From Roseivirga misakiensis (GTDB lineage: Bacteria > Bacteroidota > Bacteroidia > Cytophagales > Cyclobacteriaceae): DNA of 64,000 nucleotides. The stretch is taken from contig NZ_MDGQ01000005.1 of the NCBI RefSeq assembly GCF_001747105.1, positions 1,240,001 through 1,304,000 on the forward strand, given 5' to 3'. Each line of letters opens with the position of its first letter. Positions within the stretch are counted from its first letter, which is position 1. The translations under genes and the position numbers were made by a program. The notes beneath the pieces are model-generated. The model ran no database searches, had not been told where the DNA came from, and worked only from the letters and a program-made list of their open reading frames with translations. This document shows positions 46,882 through 55,213 of the stretch, in pieces.

Positions 46882-47805
46882 CTAATTACCGTCACAATCT
46901 TCATCAATGATTTCCTGTAGGGTAGGGTTGTCCGAATTATCGGTGATGCTTATTGGTAGATCAATACCTTCTGCCGTTACGAATTCTTTTAATGCACAGA
47001 AATCATCTAGGAATGGATTGTTTCGAATGACTAATTCTCCAGTAATCGTTTCAAGACCAGTCAATCCTGCCAAGCTTAAAAGGGTATTGTTTGACTGAAT
47101 CAGCGCCTCGTTAATGCTCCTGAGGTTTTCCAGACCTGTTAGTGAAGTAATGTCTGTTTCTGAAATTTCTAATAATCCGCCAACGGTCATTAACGACATT
47201 AGACCACTTAAACTACTTAAAAATGGGTTTCGACTTATCGTAAGGTTCAAGGTCACGTCGGTGATATTTGCTAAACCTAGTAGAGAAGTAAGTTTTGGGT
47301 TATCTGAAACTATGAGAGTCGATAGATTTCTGAGTCTCGAAAGTGTATTGATGTTCTGTAATTCGGCATTCCCAACAATCGATAAAGCATCAATGGTGCT
47401 TAGGTTATCCAGTCCATCTAGATTTCGTAAAAGTGGATTGCCTTGTATGAAAAGTGTGCCTTGTATTTCAACAAGCTGACTTAACCCGTTTAATTCAACA
47501 AGATTAGTATTCGCTATTTCTAAAACGCCTTGAATACTTGTCAACCCAGTCAAGTTGATGGATGTAATATTTGATTCAATGCCATTATTGGCACCTATTC
47601 TTACGTCGCCTATAATGGTTGTATAACCAAGCTTGGCAAAATCGTCAATCGCTTCTTGAGTATTAAGAAAAAGGTCTCCGTTGAAAACCCCCATGTTACT
47701 GGGTTGTTCGTCACTATTGCATGAAACGAATAGAAGTAAGACTCCGAAGCGTAAGACGAAACTCTTAACCTGATGCTGAAATGATATTGATGGGAGTTTA
47801 AACAC
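46882..47805 (-). CDS. LRR (receptor L domain-like) surface lipoprotein 3
   Basis: A 307-residue paralogue. It appears to start with GTG at 47805, with AGGAG 10 bp upstream; an ATG two bases earlier is in another frame. The signal ends LLLFVSC followed by NSDEQ. The start domain is DLFLNTQEAIDDFAKLGYTT. About eight repeats follow (LFIQGNPLLRNLDGLDNLST, LTISRNPFLSSLSGLMSLMT). The end cap is DDFCALKEF with a second Cys 34 residues later (DEDC). This copy is shorter and lacks the RENAFNPSRED words of the other two but keeps the spacing. Confidence 0.86.
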   Translation of the reverse strand: MFKLPSISFQHQVKSFVLRFGVLLLFVSCNSDEQPSNMGVFNGDLFLNTQEAIDDFAKLGYTTIIGDVRIGANNGIESNITSINLTGLTSIQGVLEIANTNLVELNGLSQLVEIQGTLFIQGNPLLRNLDGLDNLSTIDALSIVGNAELQNINTLSRLRNLSTLIVSDNPKLTSLLGLANITDVTLNLTISRNPFLSSLSGLMSLMTVGGLLEISETDITSLTGLENLRSINEALIQSNNTLLSLAGLTGLETITGELVIRNNPFLDDFCALKEFVTAEGIDLPISITDNSDNPTLQEIIDEDCDGN

Positions 47806-48049
47806 ATAAGGATAACTCCTAATTTACGTTAAGCAACATTTTCGCCGTTTTGGTTTCGCTGTTACCAGCTGGTATTCATTGATCTTGAGTGATCGATTTT
47901 TAAGATTCCAATGAATTGAATGTCATATGATTTACCGTTCTGCGCTCAAACTCTACTAACCACATAGGGTATTGGCACAATTACATGATTCTGTTTGTAT
48001 GGTGCTCACAGAAGCAGTATTATGCATGCTGAATTAAAACGAGAATACA

Positions 48050-49459
48050 TTGGAAGTTATAGAAACCGCAGTTCGAGATTTTAGTAATTGGATTTGGGGA
48101 ATACCTTTACTCATTTTAGTGATGGGTGGGGGCTTATTCTTTATGATCTATTCAAAATTCACACCTTTTCTTTACTTCCGTCATGCGATCAATGTCCTCC
48201 GCGGAAAGTACGATGAGGATGACAAAGAGGGCCAAATTAGTCATTATGAGGCATTATCTACGGCTATTGCTTCAACTGTTGGTATGGGCAATATCAGTGG
48301 TGTTGCCGTGGCAATTACCGCAGGTGGTCCCGGAGCAATTTTCTGGATGTGGGTATCGGCGTTTTTTGGAATTGCCACAAAATATTTCACTTGTACACTC
48401 GCTGTAATGTACCGTGGTAAAGATTCTGATGGCGAGGTTCGAGGTGGACCAATGTACGTGATTACGGAAGGTTTGGGTCAAAAGTGGAAGCCTTTGGCGG
48501 TCTTCTTCTGCATTTTTGCGCTTGCAGGTGCTTTACCAATCTTTCAAGCCAATCAACTCACAGCTGCCCTTAATACTATCTTGGGTCCAGCGGTTGGCTA
48601 TAATACCGAATCTTCATTTATGTTTTTAGGAGCTAATATCTCTTATGCTTCAATGATCACTGGCCTTGTTTTAATGGTTTTGGTATCCACTGTGATTTTT
48701 GGGGGAATAAAGAAAATAAGTAAAGTAGCTTCTAAGCTGGTACCAGCGATGGTAGTTATCTACTTCGTTTTGGTAATTTATATTCTGCTCCAAAATTTTG
48801 CCGCTATTCCGGGAATATTTGGTTCTATTATCGAAGAGGCATTTACAGGTAATGCTATCCTTGGTGGAGGATTAGGTGCTATTATTATTCAGGGTGCCAG
48901 AAGAGCGGCTTTTTCTAATGAAGCAGGTATTGGTACTGCGCCAATGGTTCATGGTGATACAAAAACAGATGAACCAGTTCGCGAAGGTCTTGTCGCCATG
49001 TTAGGACCAGCTATTGATACACTCATAGTTTGTACACTTACAGCATTGGTTATTTTAAGCACAGGCGTTTATGAGCCTTATTTGGGTAAAAGTGTGGAAG
49101 GAATTCCAGTGACGCTAGAAGCCTTTAATCAAGCAATTCCTGGTGGAGCTGGTGGCTACTTACTAGGCTTGTGTATTATGATTTTTGCCGTTTCTACTTT
49201 GCTATCTTACTCATATTATGGGGTGAAATGTATGTCCTTTTTATTGGGTGCGAAACGTGGCAAGATTTACAACTACATTTACATAGGAACAATTATTCTC
49301 GGCGCAGTCGCGTCGCTTGATTTTGTGTTTACGCTCATCGATAGCAGTTTCGCTTTGATGGCGATACCTACGATTTTATCGGCAATTCTCCTCGCACCTA
49401 AGGTGACGGCTGCTTCTAAAGATTATTTTGCCCGTCTTAAAAATGGGGAAATGGGTTAG
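48050..49459 (+). CDS. Sodium:alanine symporter (AGCS family)
   Basis: A 469-residue inner-membrane amino-acid/Na+ symporter with about 10-11 helices. Signature parts are STAIASTVGMGNISGVAVAI near residue 68, GGPMYVITEGLG, and RAAFSNEAGIGTAPMVHGD with its nearby GGGLGAI. It starts at TTG (48050): an in-frame stop lies 15 bp upstream, and the next ATG would cut off the first helix. The stop codon overlaps the convergent TlpA-like gene stop by 4 bp. It probably imports alanine or glycine. Confidence 0.93.
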   Translation: MEVIETAVRDFSNWIWGIPLLILVMGGGLFFMIYSKFTPFLYFRHAINVLRGKYDEDDKEGQISHYEALSTAIASTVGMGNISGVAVAITAGGPGAIFWMWVSAFFGIATKYFTCTLAVMYRGKDSDGEVRGGPMYVITEGLGQKWKPLAVFFCIFALAGALPIFQANQLTAALNTILGPAVGYNTESSFMFLGANISYASMITGLVLMVLVSTVIFGGIKKISKVASKLVPAMVVIYFVLVIYILLQNFAAIPGIFGSIIEEAFTGNAILGGGLGAIIIQGARRAAFSNEAGIGTAPMVHGDTKTDEPVREGLVAMLGPAIDTLIVCTLTALVILSTGVYEPYLGKSVEGIPVTLEAFNQAIPGGAGGYLLGLCIMIFAVSTLLSYSYYGVKCMSFLLGAKRGKIYNYIYIGTIILGAVASLDFVFTLIDSSFALMAIPTILSAILLAPKVTAASKDYFARLKNGEMG

Positions 49460-50070
49460 TTGCGTTGGACGCCCTCTTCTGTAAGCTTGATTAGAAATTT
49501 TCGGAAACGCCGCGTATTGTAATTAGCCATTCCTGTATGTCTCACAACGACTTCGCCTTTTGGAGAAATCACGAAAGTAGAAGGAACATAACCTGTTTCG
49601 TACATATTGGGTAACCTGCCGACCATTTGATGAATAGGTAGGTCAAAACCTTTCTTATCAACCCATTTTATGGCGGTTTCCATTTCTCTGTCTTCGGAAA
49701 TCATCAGAAAGACAATGTCATCATAGTCTGCTAATTTTTTCTTCAGGCCATTTATATTGGGCATTTCAGCCACGCAAGGCGGGCACCATGTAGCCCAAAT
49801 ATTCATGAAAATTGTTTTGCCTTTCAGCGTATTGACATCGATGATGTTACCATCACGATCGGTTACTTTGAAGTTTAAATCAGCAGTGAAAACAGAGCTT
49901 TCGTCTAACTCAGAAGCACTAACGATTCCTGTTTCGAGAAATACTTGCTGAACCTTGCCAAATACCTCTGCTTGGGCGCCAGTCAGGTAAATAATAGCGA
50001 ATATTGAAACGATCACCGTAAGCTCGATGATGTCTCTTCTAGTCACTTTGGCTTTTTTAGGCTTCTTCAT
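49456..50070 (-). CDS. TlpA/ResA-like thioredoxin, membrane-anchored
   Basis: A 204-residue protein. The basic N-terminus (MKKPKKAKVTRRD) and one helix (IIELTVIVSIFAIIYLTGA) anchor it, leaving the thioredoxin fold in the periplasm. The active site is ATWCPPCVAEMPN. It also has ISEDREMETAIKWVDKKGFD and the cis-Pro region GYVPSTFVISPKGEVV. It probably reduces or oxidises disulfides, for example in cytochrome c maturation or stress protection; specificity is unknown. Confidence 0.92.
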   Translation of the reverse strand: MKKPKKAKVTRRDIIELTVIVSIFAIIYLTGAQAEVFGKVQQVFLETGIVSASELDESSVFTADLNFKVTDRDGNIIDVNTLKGKTIFMNIWATWCPPCVAEMPNINGLKKKLADYDDIVFLMISEDREMETAIKWVDKKGFDLPIHQMVGRLPNMYETGYVPSTFVISPKGEVVVRHTGMANYNTRRFRKFLIKLTEEGVQRN

Positions 50071-50190
50071 AGGCTAATGTTACATCAAAACTACTGAACA
50101 AGTTCAGTTTAAGAAAAGGAATTTGTCAGTCAGATAACGGAAAATAATTGAAACCTTCATGCATTGTCCTTGTTATTGTTGAATATCGCA

Positions 50191-50207
50191 GCTGAAATTG
50201 TTTCAGC
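50191..50207. repeat. Perfect hairpin in the leader of the DUF4399 gene
   Basis: GCTGAAATTGTTTCAGC has 7-bp perfect arms and a 3-nt loop, 29 bp before the ATG. It could be an operator or RNA structure. No T-tract follows, so it is not a typical terminator. Confidence 0.4.
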
Positions 50208-50235
50208 ACGACAACCTTAATAGAGCAATTATAAA

Positions 50236-50634
50236 ATGAGATTAGTTAAGAAGCTTTTTGTTATCCTACTTGTTGTTTCAGCAACATGGTCTTGTAGTCA
50301 AAAAGAGGGCGTTTCTTTTGAAAACCTTGAAGATGGACAAGAAGTAAGTAGCCCAGTTTTAGTGAAAATGGGTGTTAGTGGTATGGAAGTTCAACCTGCT
50401 GGGGAAGTAGTAAAAGGAACGGGCCATCACCACATGATCATTGACGGATCATTTATTAAAACTGGCGTACCTGTACCCGCAAACGATACACACATTCATT
50501 ATGGAAAAGGTCAAGTAGAAGCGGAACTTAATTTATCGCCTGGAGAACACACCTTAACGCTTCAATTTGCCAATGGTATCCACCAGTCCTATGGTGAAGA
50601 ATGGAGTAAGACCATCACGATTAACGTAAAATAA
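50236..50634 (+). CDS. DUF4399 lipoprotein
   Basis: A 132-residue protein with lipobox-like VSATWSC (Cys20). The mature part contains VSFENLEDGQEVSSPVLVKM, GTGHHHMIIDG, DTHIHYGKGQ and LSPGEHTLTLQFANGIHQSY, the hallmarks of DUF4399, whose His residues suggest metal binding. Function is not established. Its stop is 4 bp before the TTG start of ridA, so they are probably co-transcribed. Confidence 0.9.
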   Translation: MRLVKKLFVILLVVSATWSCSQKEGVSFENLEDGQEVSSPVLVKMGVSGMEVQPAGEVVKGTGHHHMIIDGSFIKTGVPVPANDTHIHYGKGQVEAELNLSPGEHTLTLQFANGIHQSYGEEWSKTITINVK

Positions 50635-50638
50635 TTCC

Positions 50639-51016
50639 TTGGAAAAGATTAATGCCAAAGGCGCTCCAGAAGCACTTGGGCCATATGTATCCGCTGTTCG
50701 AACGGGTAATTTGGTTTTCTGTTCTGGTCAAACTGGAATCAACCCTGAAACAGGTAAGGTTGATAAAACCTGTGTTGAAGGCCAAACAAAGCAGGTAATG
50801 AGAAACCTTGCGGCAGTATTAGATTCGCAAGGTTTGACGCTTAATGATATCGTGAAGTGTAATGTCTATTTGAGCGACATTGCAAATTTTGATAAGATGA
50901 ATGTAGTTTATGGTGAAATGCTAGCAGGTCATACGCCAGCTAGAACAACCGTGGCTGTGGCGGGTTTGCCCTTAAATGCTTTAGTAGAAATAGAATGTAT
51001 TGCTGAGGTGAAATAA
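50639..51016 (+). CDS. ridA: RidA-family reactive imine deaminase
   Basis: A 125-residue YjgF/RidA protein, which hydrolyses reactive enamines and imines formed by PLP enzymes. It has ALGPYVSAV, LVFCSGQTGINPETGK and ARTTVAVAGLP with the catalytic Arg102, and Glu118/120 at the end. It begins at TTG (50639), 4 bp after the DUF4399 stop. The next possible ATG would remove the first half of the fold. It ends convergently with the TPR gene inside a perfect palindrome. Confidence 0.94.
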   Translation: MEKINAKGAPEALGPYVSAVRTGNLVFCSGQTGINPETGKVDKTCVEGQTKQVMRNLAAVLDSQGLTLNDIVKCNVYLSDIANFDKMNVVYGEMLAGHTPARTTVAVAGLPLNALVEIECIAEVK

Positions 51017-51030
51017 CTTGTTATTTCACC
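51007..51030. repeat. Perfect palindrome spanning both stop codons of converging genes
   Basis: GGTGAAATAACTTGTTATTTCACC is described here by its arms: GGTGAAATAA (51007-51016) and TTATTTCACC (51021-51030) with loop CTTG. The left arm contains the ridA stop, the right arm the TPR-gene stop. It may act as a bidirectional end signal, although no T-tract follows. Confidence 0.7.
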
Positions 51031-51971
51031 CGCTTTAACCCCTGTTTGGCCAATTGCATCTTAGGGTCATCACTCAGTGAGGATTTGTAATAAGCTTTGG
51101 CTTTCTCTTTATCACCGATTTTTTCGTAAATCATTCCTAACCTCATTTTGGCAGCGGCGAAGGAGGGTGCTCCTTGTTGAATAGGCAAAGTCATATAGGT
51201 TTCGAGGGCTTTTATTCCTTCTTCCGTGCGTTGCCCTGACAGTGCACTGGTTCTGCCAAATTGATAAATGGCGTTTGTATTTTCAGGCTCATTTAAACGC
51301 ATATCTTCAAAATGCTTAAAGGCCTTCTCATACATTGCTCGGTTTTGGTAAAATGTTCCAAGCGATGTCTTATAGCGATTGTCAAGAGCAACTAATTTGA
51401 GTAAAGCATCTTCTGCTTTGACATATTCTTCTTTTCGCTGATATACGGTGGAAAGAGCTAGATAACCCTCTTTTTCATTAAAGCTCTTAATGGTTTGAGC
51501 AGTATTCAAAGCTTTATCTAAACTACCTCCCATAAAAGCTGGTGCTTGGGTATAATATTCAATTAAGCCTTTTTGAGCGTCTAAGTTTTGTGGATCAATG
51601 GCAATTGCTTTTTCGTAGTTCTTTCTAATCTTGGGGGCGATTATACCCTGTCTAATTCTACTAGAGTTTTGTGCATAAACTCCGTAAGCGTTGCCTAACC
51701 AAGTATAGTAATCCGAATTCTGATCGTTCTTTTTGATCACAGTTTTAAAGTGGTCGATCGCCTGGCTATAATCGTCATTGTCGAAGGCGATTCTTCCTAG
51801 GTAATACTGAGCCTTTTCATAATCTTCTGATTTTGAGTTTACCTCGACCAGTATCCCTTTAGCAGATTTTGAATCTCCGTTCTTATAAAATTTTATGGCT
51901 TCTTCGAGATTTTGAGCAAATACACTCGAAGAAAGAAGCACTAAGCATGTGTAAATAAGTGACCTTTTCAT
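51021..51971 (-). CDS. Secreted TPR protein
   Basis: A 316-residue protein from the ATG at 51971, right before a signal peptide (MKRSLIYTCLVLLSSSVFAQ). A longer reading would begin at a non-ATG codon inside the terminator of the next gene. Seven or more tetratricopeptide units follow (KAQYYLGRIAFDNDDYSQAI, DYYTWLGNAYGVYAQ, AKMRLGMIYEKIGDKEKAKA). It is probably a periplasmic scaffold. Partner unknown. It ends RVK* in the palindrome shared with ridA. Confidence 0.85.
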   Translation of the reverse strand: MKRSLIYTCLVLLSSSVFAQNLEEAIKFYKNGDSKSAKGILVEVNSKSEDYEKAQYYLGRIAFDNDDYSQAIDHFKTVIKKNDQNSDYYTWLGNAYGVYAQNSSRIRQGIIAPKIRKNYEKAIAIDPQNLDAQKGLIEYYTQAPAFMGGSLDKALNTAQTIKSFNEKEGYLALSTVYQRKEEYVKAEDALLKLVALDNRYKTSLGTFYQNRAMYEKAFKHFEDMRLNEPENTNAIYQFGRTSALSGQRTEEGIKALETYMTLPIQQGAPSFAAAKMRLGMIYEKIGDKEKAKAYYKSSLSDDPKMQLAKQGLKRVK

Positions 51972-52060
51972 GACTTGACCTTTTCTATTAGATGCACTAC
52001 TACAAGATAAGGTTGCGTTGAGAAAATAAGAACGACATCGCTCAATAATTTCTAAGGCAC

Positions 52061-52104
52061 AAAAAAACCGCCTCACTTTATACCTAAAAAAGGAGTGAGG
52101 CGGT
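52061..52104 (-). terminator. Intrinsic terminator of the S9 peptidase gene
   Basis: On the minus strand the stem ACCGCCTCACT / AGTGAGGCGGT (arms at 52094-52104 and 52067-52077) is followed by TTTTTTT (52067-52061). It lies 20 bp after the stop codon. Confidence 0.9.
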
Positions 52105-52123
52105 CTTTGCAAAACGGGAAGGC

Positions 52124-54439
52124 TTAGTTTCCGTCAGGTAGACTAATGTCTACATTATTTCTGTAGTCACCCAGTAGGTGCTCTGCGAAGAAATACCACA
52201 TCATTTGCTCGTAGTAATCTCGTTTGCTACCGTAGCCATGTCTGGCACCTGGGATTGGCATATAATCAAAACGCTTACCTGCTTTCATGAGCTCGTTAGC
52301 CAGCCTTAAACTGTTTGCTGGGTTCACGTTGTTATCTCTAGTACCGTGCGTAATTAACAAGTGCCCTTTTAGGTTCTTAGCGATCGATGGGTTGGTTTTT
52401 ACCTTCGCTTTCCAAGTAGTTTCGGTATACTCGTTACCATCTTTATCCTTTTTCTTCTTATCGACACGTGTCACACCATTATGTGTTTCACCCCACCATT
52501 TATTGTAAACGTTGTTGTCGTGGTTACCAGCAGAAGACGCAGCTGCGTCATAAAAATCTGGATACATAAGCATAGCCGCAGTCGACATAAATCCGCCTCC
52601 AGAATGCCCGAAGATTCCTACATTATCAATGTCAATGAAGTCGTGGCGATCGGCAAGTATTTCTATAGAACGTTTGTCATCGGCCAAAGCATAATCTCTA
52701 AGGTTTTCATAACCATAAGTGTGGTAATATTTATCTCGCATTGGGCTACCACCTCTGTGTCCCATACTTACTACAATAAAACCAAGTTGAGCAAGTGCAG
52801 TATTGTATCCTGAAGTGATGCTAAAGTCATTGCCAAAAGACTCCACTTGAGGACCAGGGTATACATAGGAAATGATCGGGTACTTACGTGTAGAATCAAA
52901 ATCGAATGGTTTGAACATAACACCATATAGATCTGTGATCCCATCATCTGCCTTCATTGTAAAACGTTCAGGCATTTGCCAACCAGCTTCGTACAATAGG
53001 GATAAATCAGCAGATTCTAGTTCCATAATCACGTTTCCATTGCTGTCCTTCAATAGTGATTTCGGTGCCACGTCAGTTGCGGAATAATTATCGACGTAGT
53101 ACTTCGATGACTCTGACATATTCATCGAATGGTTTGCCGCTTCTGTACTGATCGGCTTAAATCCAGTTCCGTTTAGGTTAGCCTTATACATAAGGGCATA
53201 GTATGGGTCAATTCCCGGCTCTCGACCACGAGCTGCGAAATAGACTTTCTTACCCACTGTATCAACTTGCTGAATTCTACCTGTCACAAAATAACCGCTG
53301 TTAGTGATCTTATTTTTTAGAGCACCAGTAATTCCATCATATAGGTAAAGTTGGCCCCAGCCATTTCTTTCAGACCACCAAATTAGCTCTTCACCTTCGT
53401 TTAAGATGGATAATTGCGTGTTTGGCGAGTAGAAGTATGGATAGTTCGTATCAGTAAACAGTGTCTTCACGTCGCCCGTAGTTGTGTTAATAGAAACCAC
53501 ATCTAACGTATCACTAGTTCTGTTCATTCGCGTAGCAAAAAGCCTGTCGGATGTTTTTCCAGGTAGGTAAGTGTTGATCGTTTGATCAAGGTACTTATCA
53601 ATCTCTACATCGATTCTATTCTTACTCGGAACCTCGAAAATCGAAAGGTGTGTTTGTGGCACGTCTTGCTCACCAGGCATCGCATACTTATATATTTCGA
53701 CTTCTGGTCTTGGGTTGCTAAGGTCATTTATGACGAACAATTCCTTAACTTTTCTAGAGTCAGATCTAGTTACGTAGAACTTAGACTCATCTTTGAACCA
53801 GCGAACTGCTGCTCTGTATTTCTTGTCTTTTGTAGTATCACCTCTGTCGAAACCGTAGCTGAACCATCTTTCGCCGTCATCGGCTAAAAGAATTTCAGTA
53901 GAGTCAGGATCATCGGCACGCATCATATACAAATCATAGTTTTTTGCATAAGTGATGTAGGTGCTATCAGGAGAGTATCCAGCCCAATTAATTCTCTTTT
54001 TGGCTTTTTCAGTGGAGTCTCCTTTGGTGATTATTTTAGAATTTACATCGAAGTGATAGTCAATGCTATCCACCATAAAGGTGAAAGTCTTATTGTCATC
54101 CTCTAGCTTCCAGCCTTTTAAATCGAGGTTTCGGTGATCCCAAGGCTTACTTGTCAATTCAGAAAGTTGCGCTGCAAAATCAAGGTTATCGAAAAGTTTT
54201 GTTTTAGACTTTTTGGCAGGATCTACCATGTAAAAGTTCTTTCCATTGGTGGTGGTGTAGGTATACCAGAACTTATCGCTGTCTTTTAGCCATCGAGGGA
54301 AGACTCGAGTGGATTTCAGCATTTTCCTAATATTAGATGATTTGAATTTCTCAGCTGCCTTGAAATTCGCCTTATGCTGCTGTGCTAGCGCAGGTAAGGA
54401 AAAAGCCATGAGTATGGCTAAGACTATTGTTTTTTTCAT
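52124..54439 (-). CDS. S9 family peptidase (dipeptidyl peptidase IV-like)
   Basis: A 771-residue exported peptidase with a signal peptide (MKKTIVLAILMAFSLPALAQ). Residues about 40-500 form a beta-propeller (DPP IV N-terminal region). The catalytic alpha/beta-hydrolase domain has the nucleophile in IFGHSGGGFMS, an Asp in HGTRDNNVNP and a His in GARHGYG. Such enzymes remove N-terminal Xaa-Pro dipeptides, or related peptides, outside the inner membrane. It is a single-gene unit ended by a strong terminator. Exact specificity is not known. Confidence 0.94.
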   Translation of the reverse strand: MKKTIVLAILMAFSLPALAQQHKANFKAAEKFKSSNIRKMLKSTRVFPRWLKDSDKFWYTYTTTNGKNFYMVDPAKKSKTKLFDNLDFAAQLSELTSKPWDHRNLDLKGWKLEDDNKTFTFMVDSIDYHFDVNSKIITKGDSTEKAKKRINWAGYSPDSTYITYAKNYDLYMMRADDPDSTEILLADDGERWFSYGFDRGDTTKDKKYRAAVRWFKDESKFYVTRSDSRKVKELFVINDLSNPRPEVEIYKYAMPGEQDVPQTHLSIFEVPSKNRIDVEIDKYLDQTINTYLPGKTSDRLFATRMNRTSDTLDVVSINTTTGDVKTLFTDTNYPYFYSPNTQLSILNEGEELIWWSERNGWGQLYLYDGITGALKNKITNSGYFVTGRIQQVDTVGKKVYFAARGREPGIDPYYALMYKANLNGTGFKPISTEAANHSMNMSESSKYYVDNYSATDVAPKSLLKDSNGNVIMELESADLSLLYEAGWQMPERFTMKADDGITDLYGVMFKPFDFDSTRKYPIISYVYPGPQVESFGNDFSITSGYNTALAQLGFIVVSMGHRGGSPMRDKYYHTYGYENLRDYALADDKRSIEILADRHDFIDIDNVGIFGHSGGGFMSTAAMLMYPDFYDAAASSAGNHDNNVYNKWWGETHNGVTRVDKKKKDKDGNEYTETTWKAKVKTNPSIAKNLKGHLLITHGTRDNNVNPANSLRLANELMKAGKRFDYMPIPGARHGYGSKRDYYEQMMWYFFAEHLLGDYRNNVDISLPDGN

Positions 54440-54532
54440 GGTCGAATTTATTTGTAGCCTAAGTTTAGAGCCAGAAAGTGATTAATGCAACCTGTTTCTG
54501 CCATATACCTTAATACTGGGATGAACGGAAAC

Positions 54533-54567
54533 AAAAAGGCCCTAACCTGAATGATCAGATTAGGGCC
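54533..54567 (-). terminator. Intrinsic terminator of the DUF2911 gene
   Basis: On the minus strand GGCCCTAATCTG (54567-54556) pairs with CAGGTTAGGGCC (54549-54538), followed by TTTTTG. One pair is G-T. Confidence 0.9.
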
Positions 54568-54587
54568 CAAAGATTTTTGTATTTGAA

Positions 54588-55148
54588 TTACATCATAATC
54601 GGCATCTCAGCGATTGTGTTTTGCCAACCTACCATTAGGTGTAAACCTCCATCAACTTCTTTAAACATCATTGAAAGTGCTTCAATGCTATCGTCAGATT
54701 TACTTACTGGGCCATCTACACGAGCAACTTCTGTACTGTTTTTAAGTGCAAAATTACCCCAAGTGTTCAGTTTAGAGTGTAGCACGAAAGTCCATTTGTC
54801 TGCACTTGGAATAGCAAATAATGAATAAGTACCAGCGCTTACTTTTTTACCTCCAATGGTTACATCTTGGTAAAAAGTGATCTCATTCGCCTCGTTAGCG
54901 CCCATTCTCCACATTTTTCCGTTTGCAATTTTACCCATCATGTCTCTTCCTTTTAATTGAGGACGACTGTAGACTAATTTGACTTTAGCAGGTACATAAT
55001 CACCACCTCTCAAATCTGAAAGGGGTACGTTACCAGGGTAAAAGACTTTATCCGTTGGACTCGGGTCAAGACCAGGGAATTTTTGAGCTTGAGCGTTTAC
55101 CGCAATGAAAGCTAAAGTAAGTGCTACTAAAAAAAATGATCGTTTCAT
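54588..55148 (-). CDS. DUF2911 secreted protein
   Basis: A 186-residue protein with a signal peptide (FFLVALTLAFIAVNAQA). The family features are VKLVYSRPQLKGRDMMGKIA, KMWRMGANEANEITFYQDV and KVSAGTYSLFAIPSADKWTF, then LMVGWQNTIAEMPIM. It is a beta-sandwich-like protein common in Bacteroidota, with no known function. Both ends are ordinary. Confidence 0.93.
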   Translation of the reverse strand: MKRSFFLVALTLAFIAVNAQAQKFPGLDPSPTDKVFYPGNVPLSDLRGGDYVPAKVKLVYSRPQLKGRDMMGKIANGKMWRMGANEANEITFYQDVTIGGKKVSAGTYSLFAIPSADKWTFVLHSKLNTWGNFALKNSTEVARVDGPVSKSDDSIEALSMMFKEVDGGLHLMVGWQNTIAEMPIMM

Positions 55149-55213
55149 ATTTAAAATTTAGTTTGAGTTAATTTTCTATATAACTGTGATTTCTGAATAA
55201 GGTTCGAAGCTAA

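Noticed and set aside
43506-47805. Repeated short sequences considered as a CRISPR array
   Set aside because: The repeats are degenerate, lie in continuous coding frames and encode LRR units.
47610-47807. Frameshift at the start of LRR gene 3
   Set aside because: An ATG two bases before the GTG opens another frame, but the GTG has AGGAG at 10 bp and directly precedes a lipoprotein signal, so no shift is needed.
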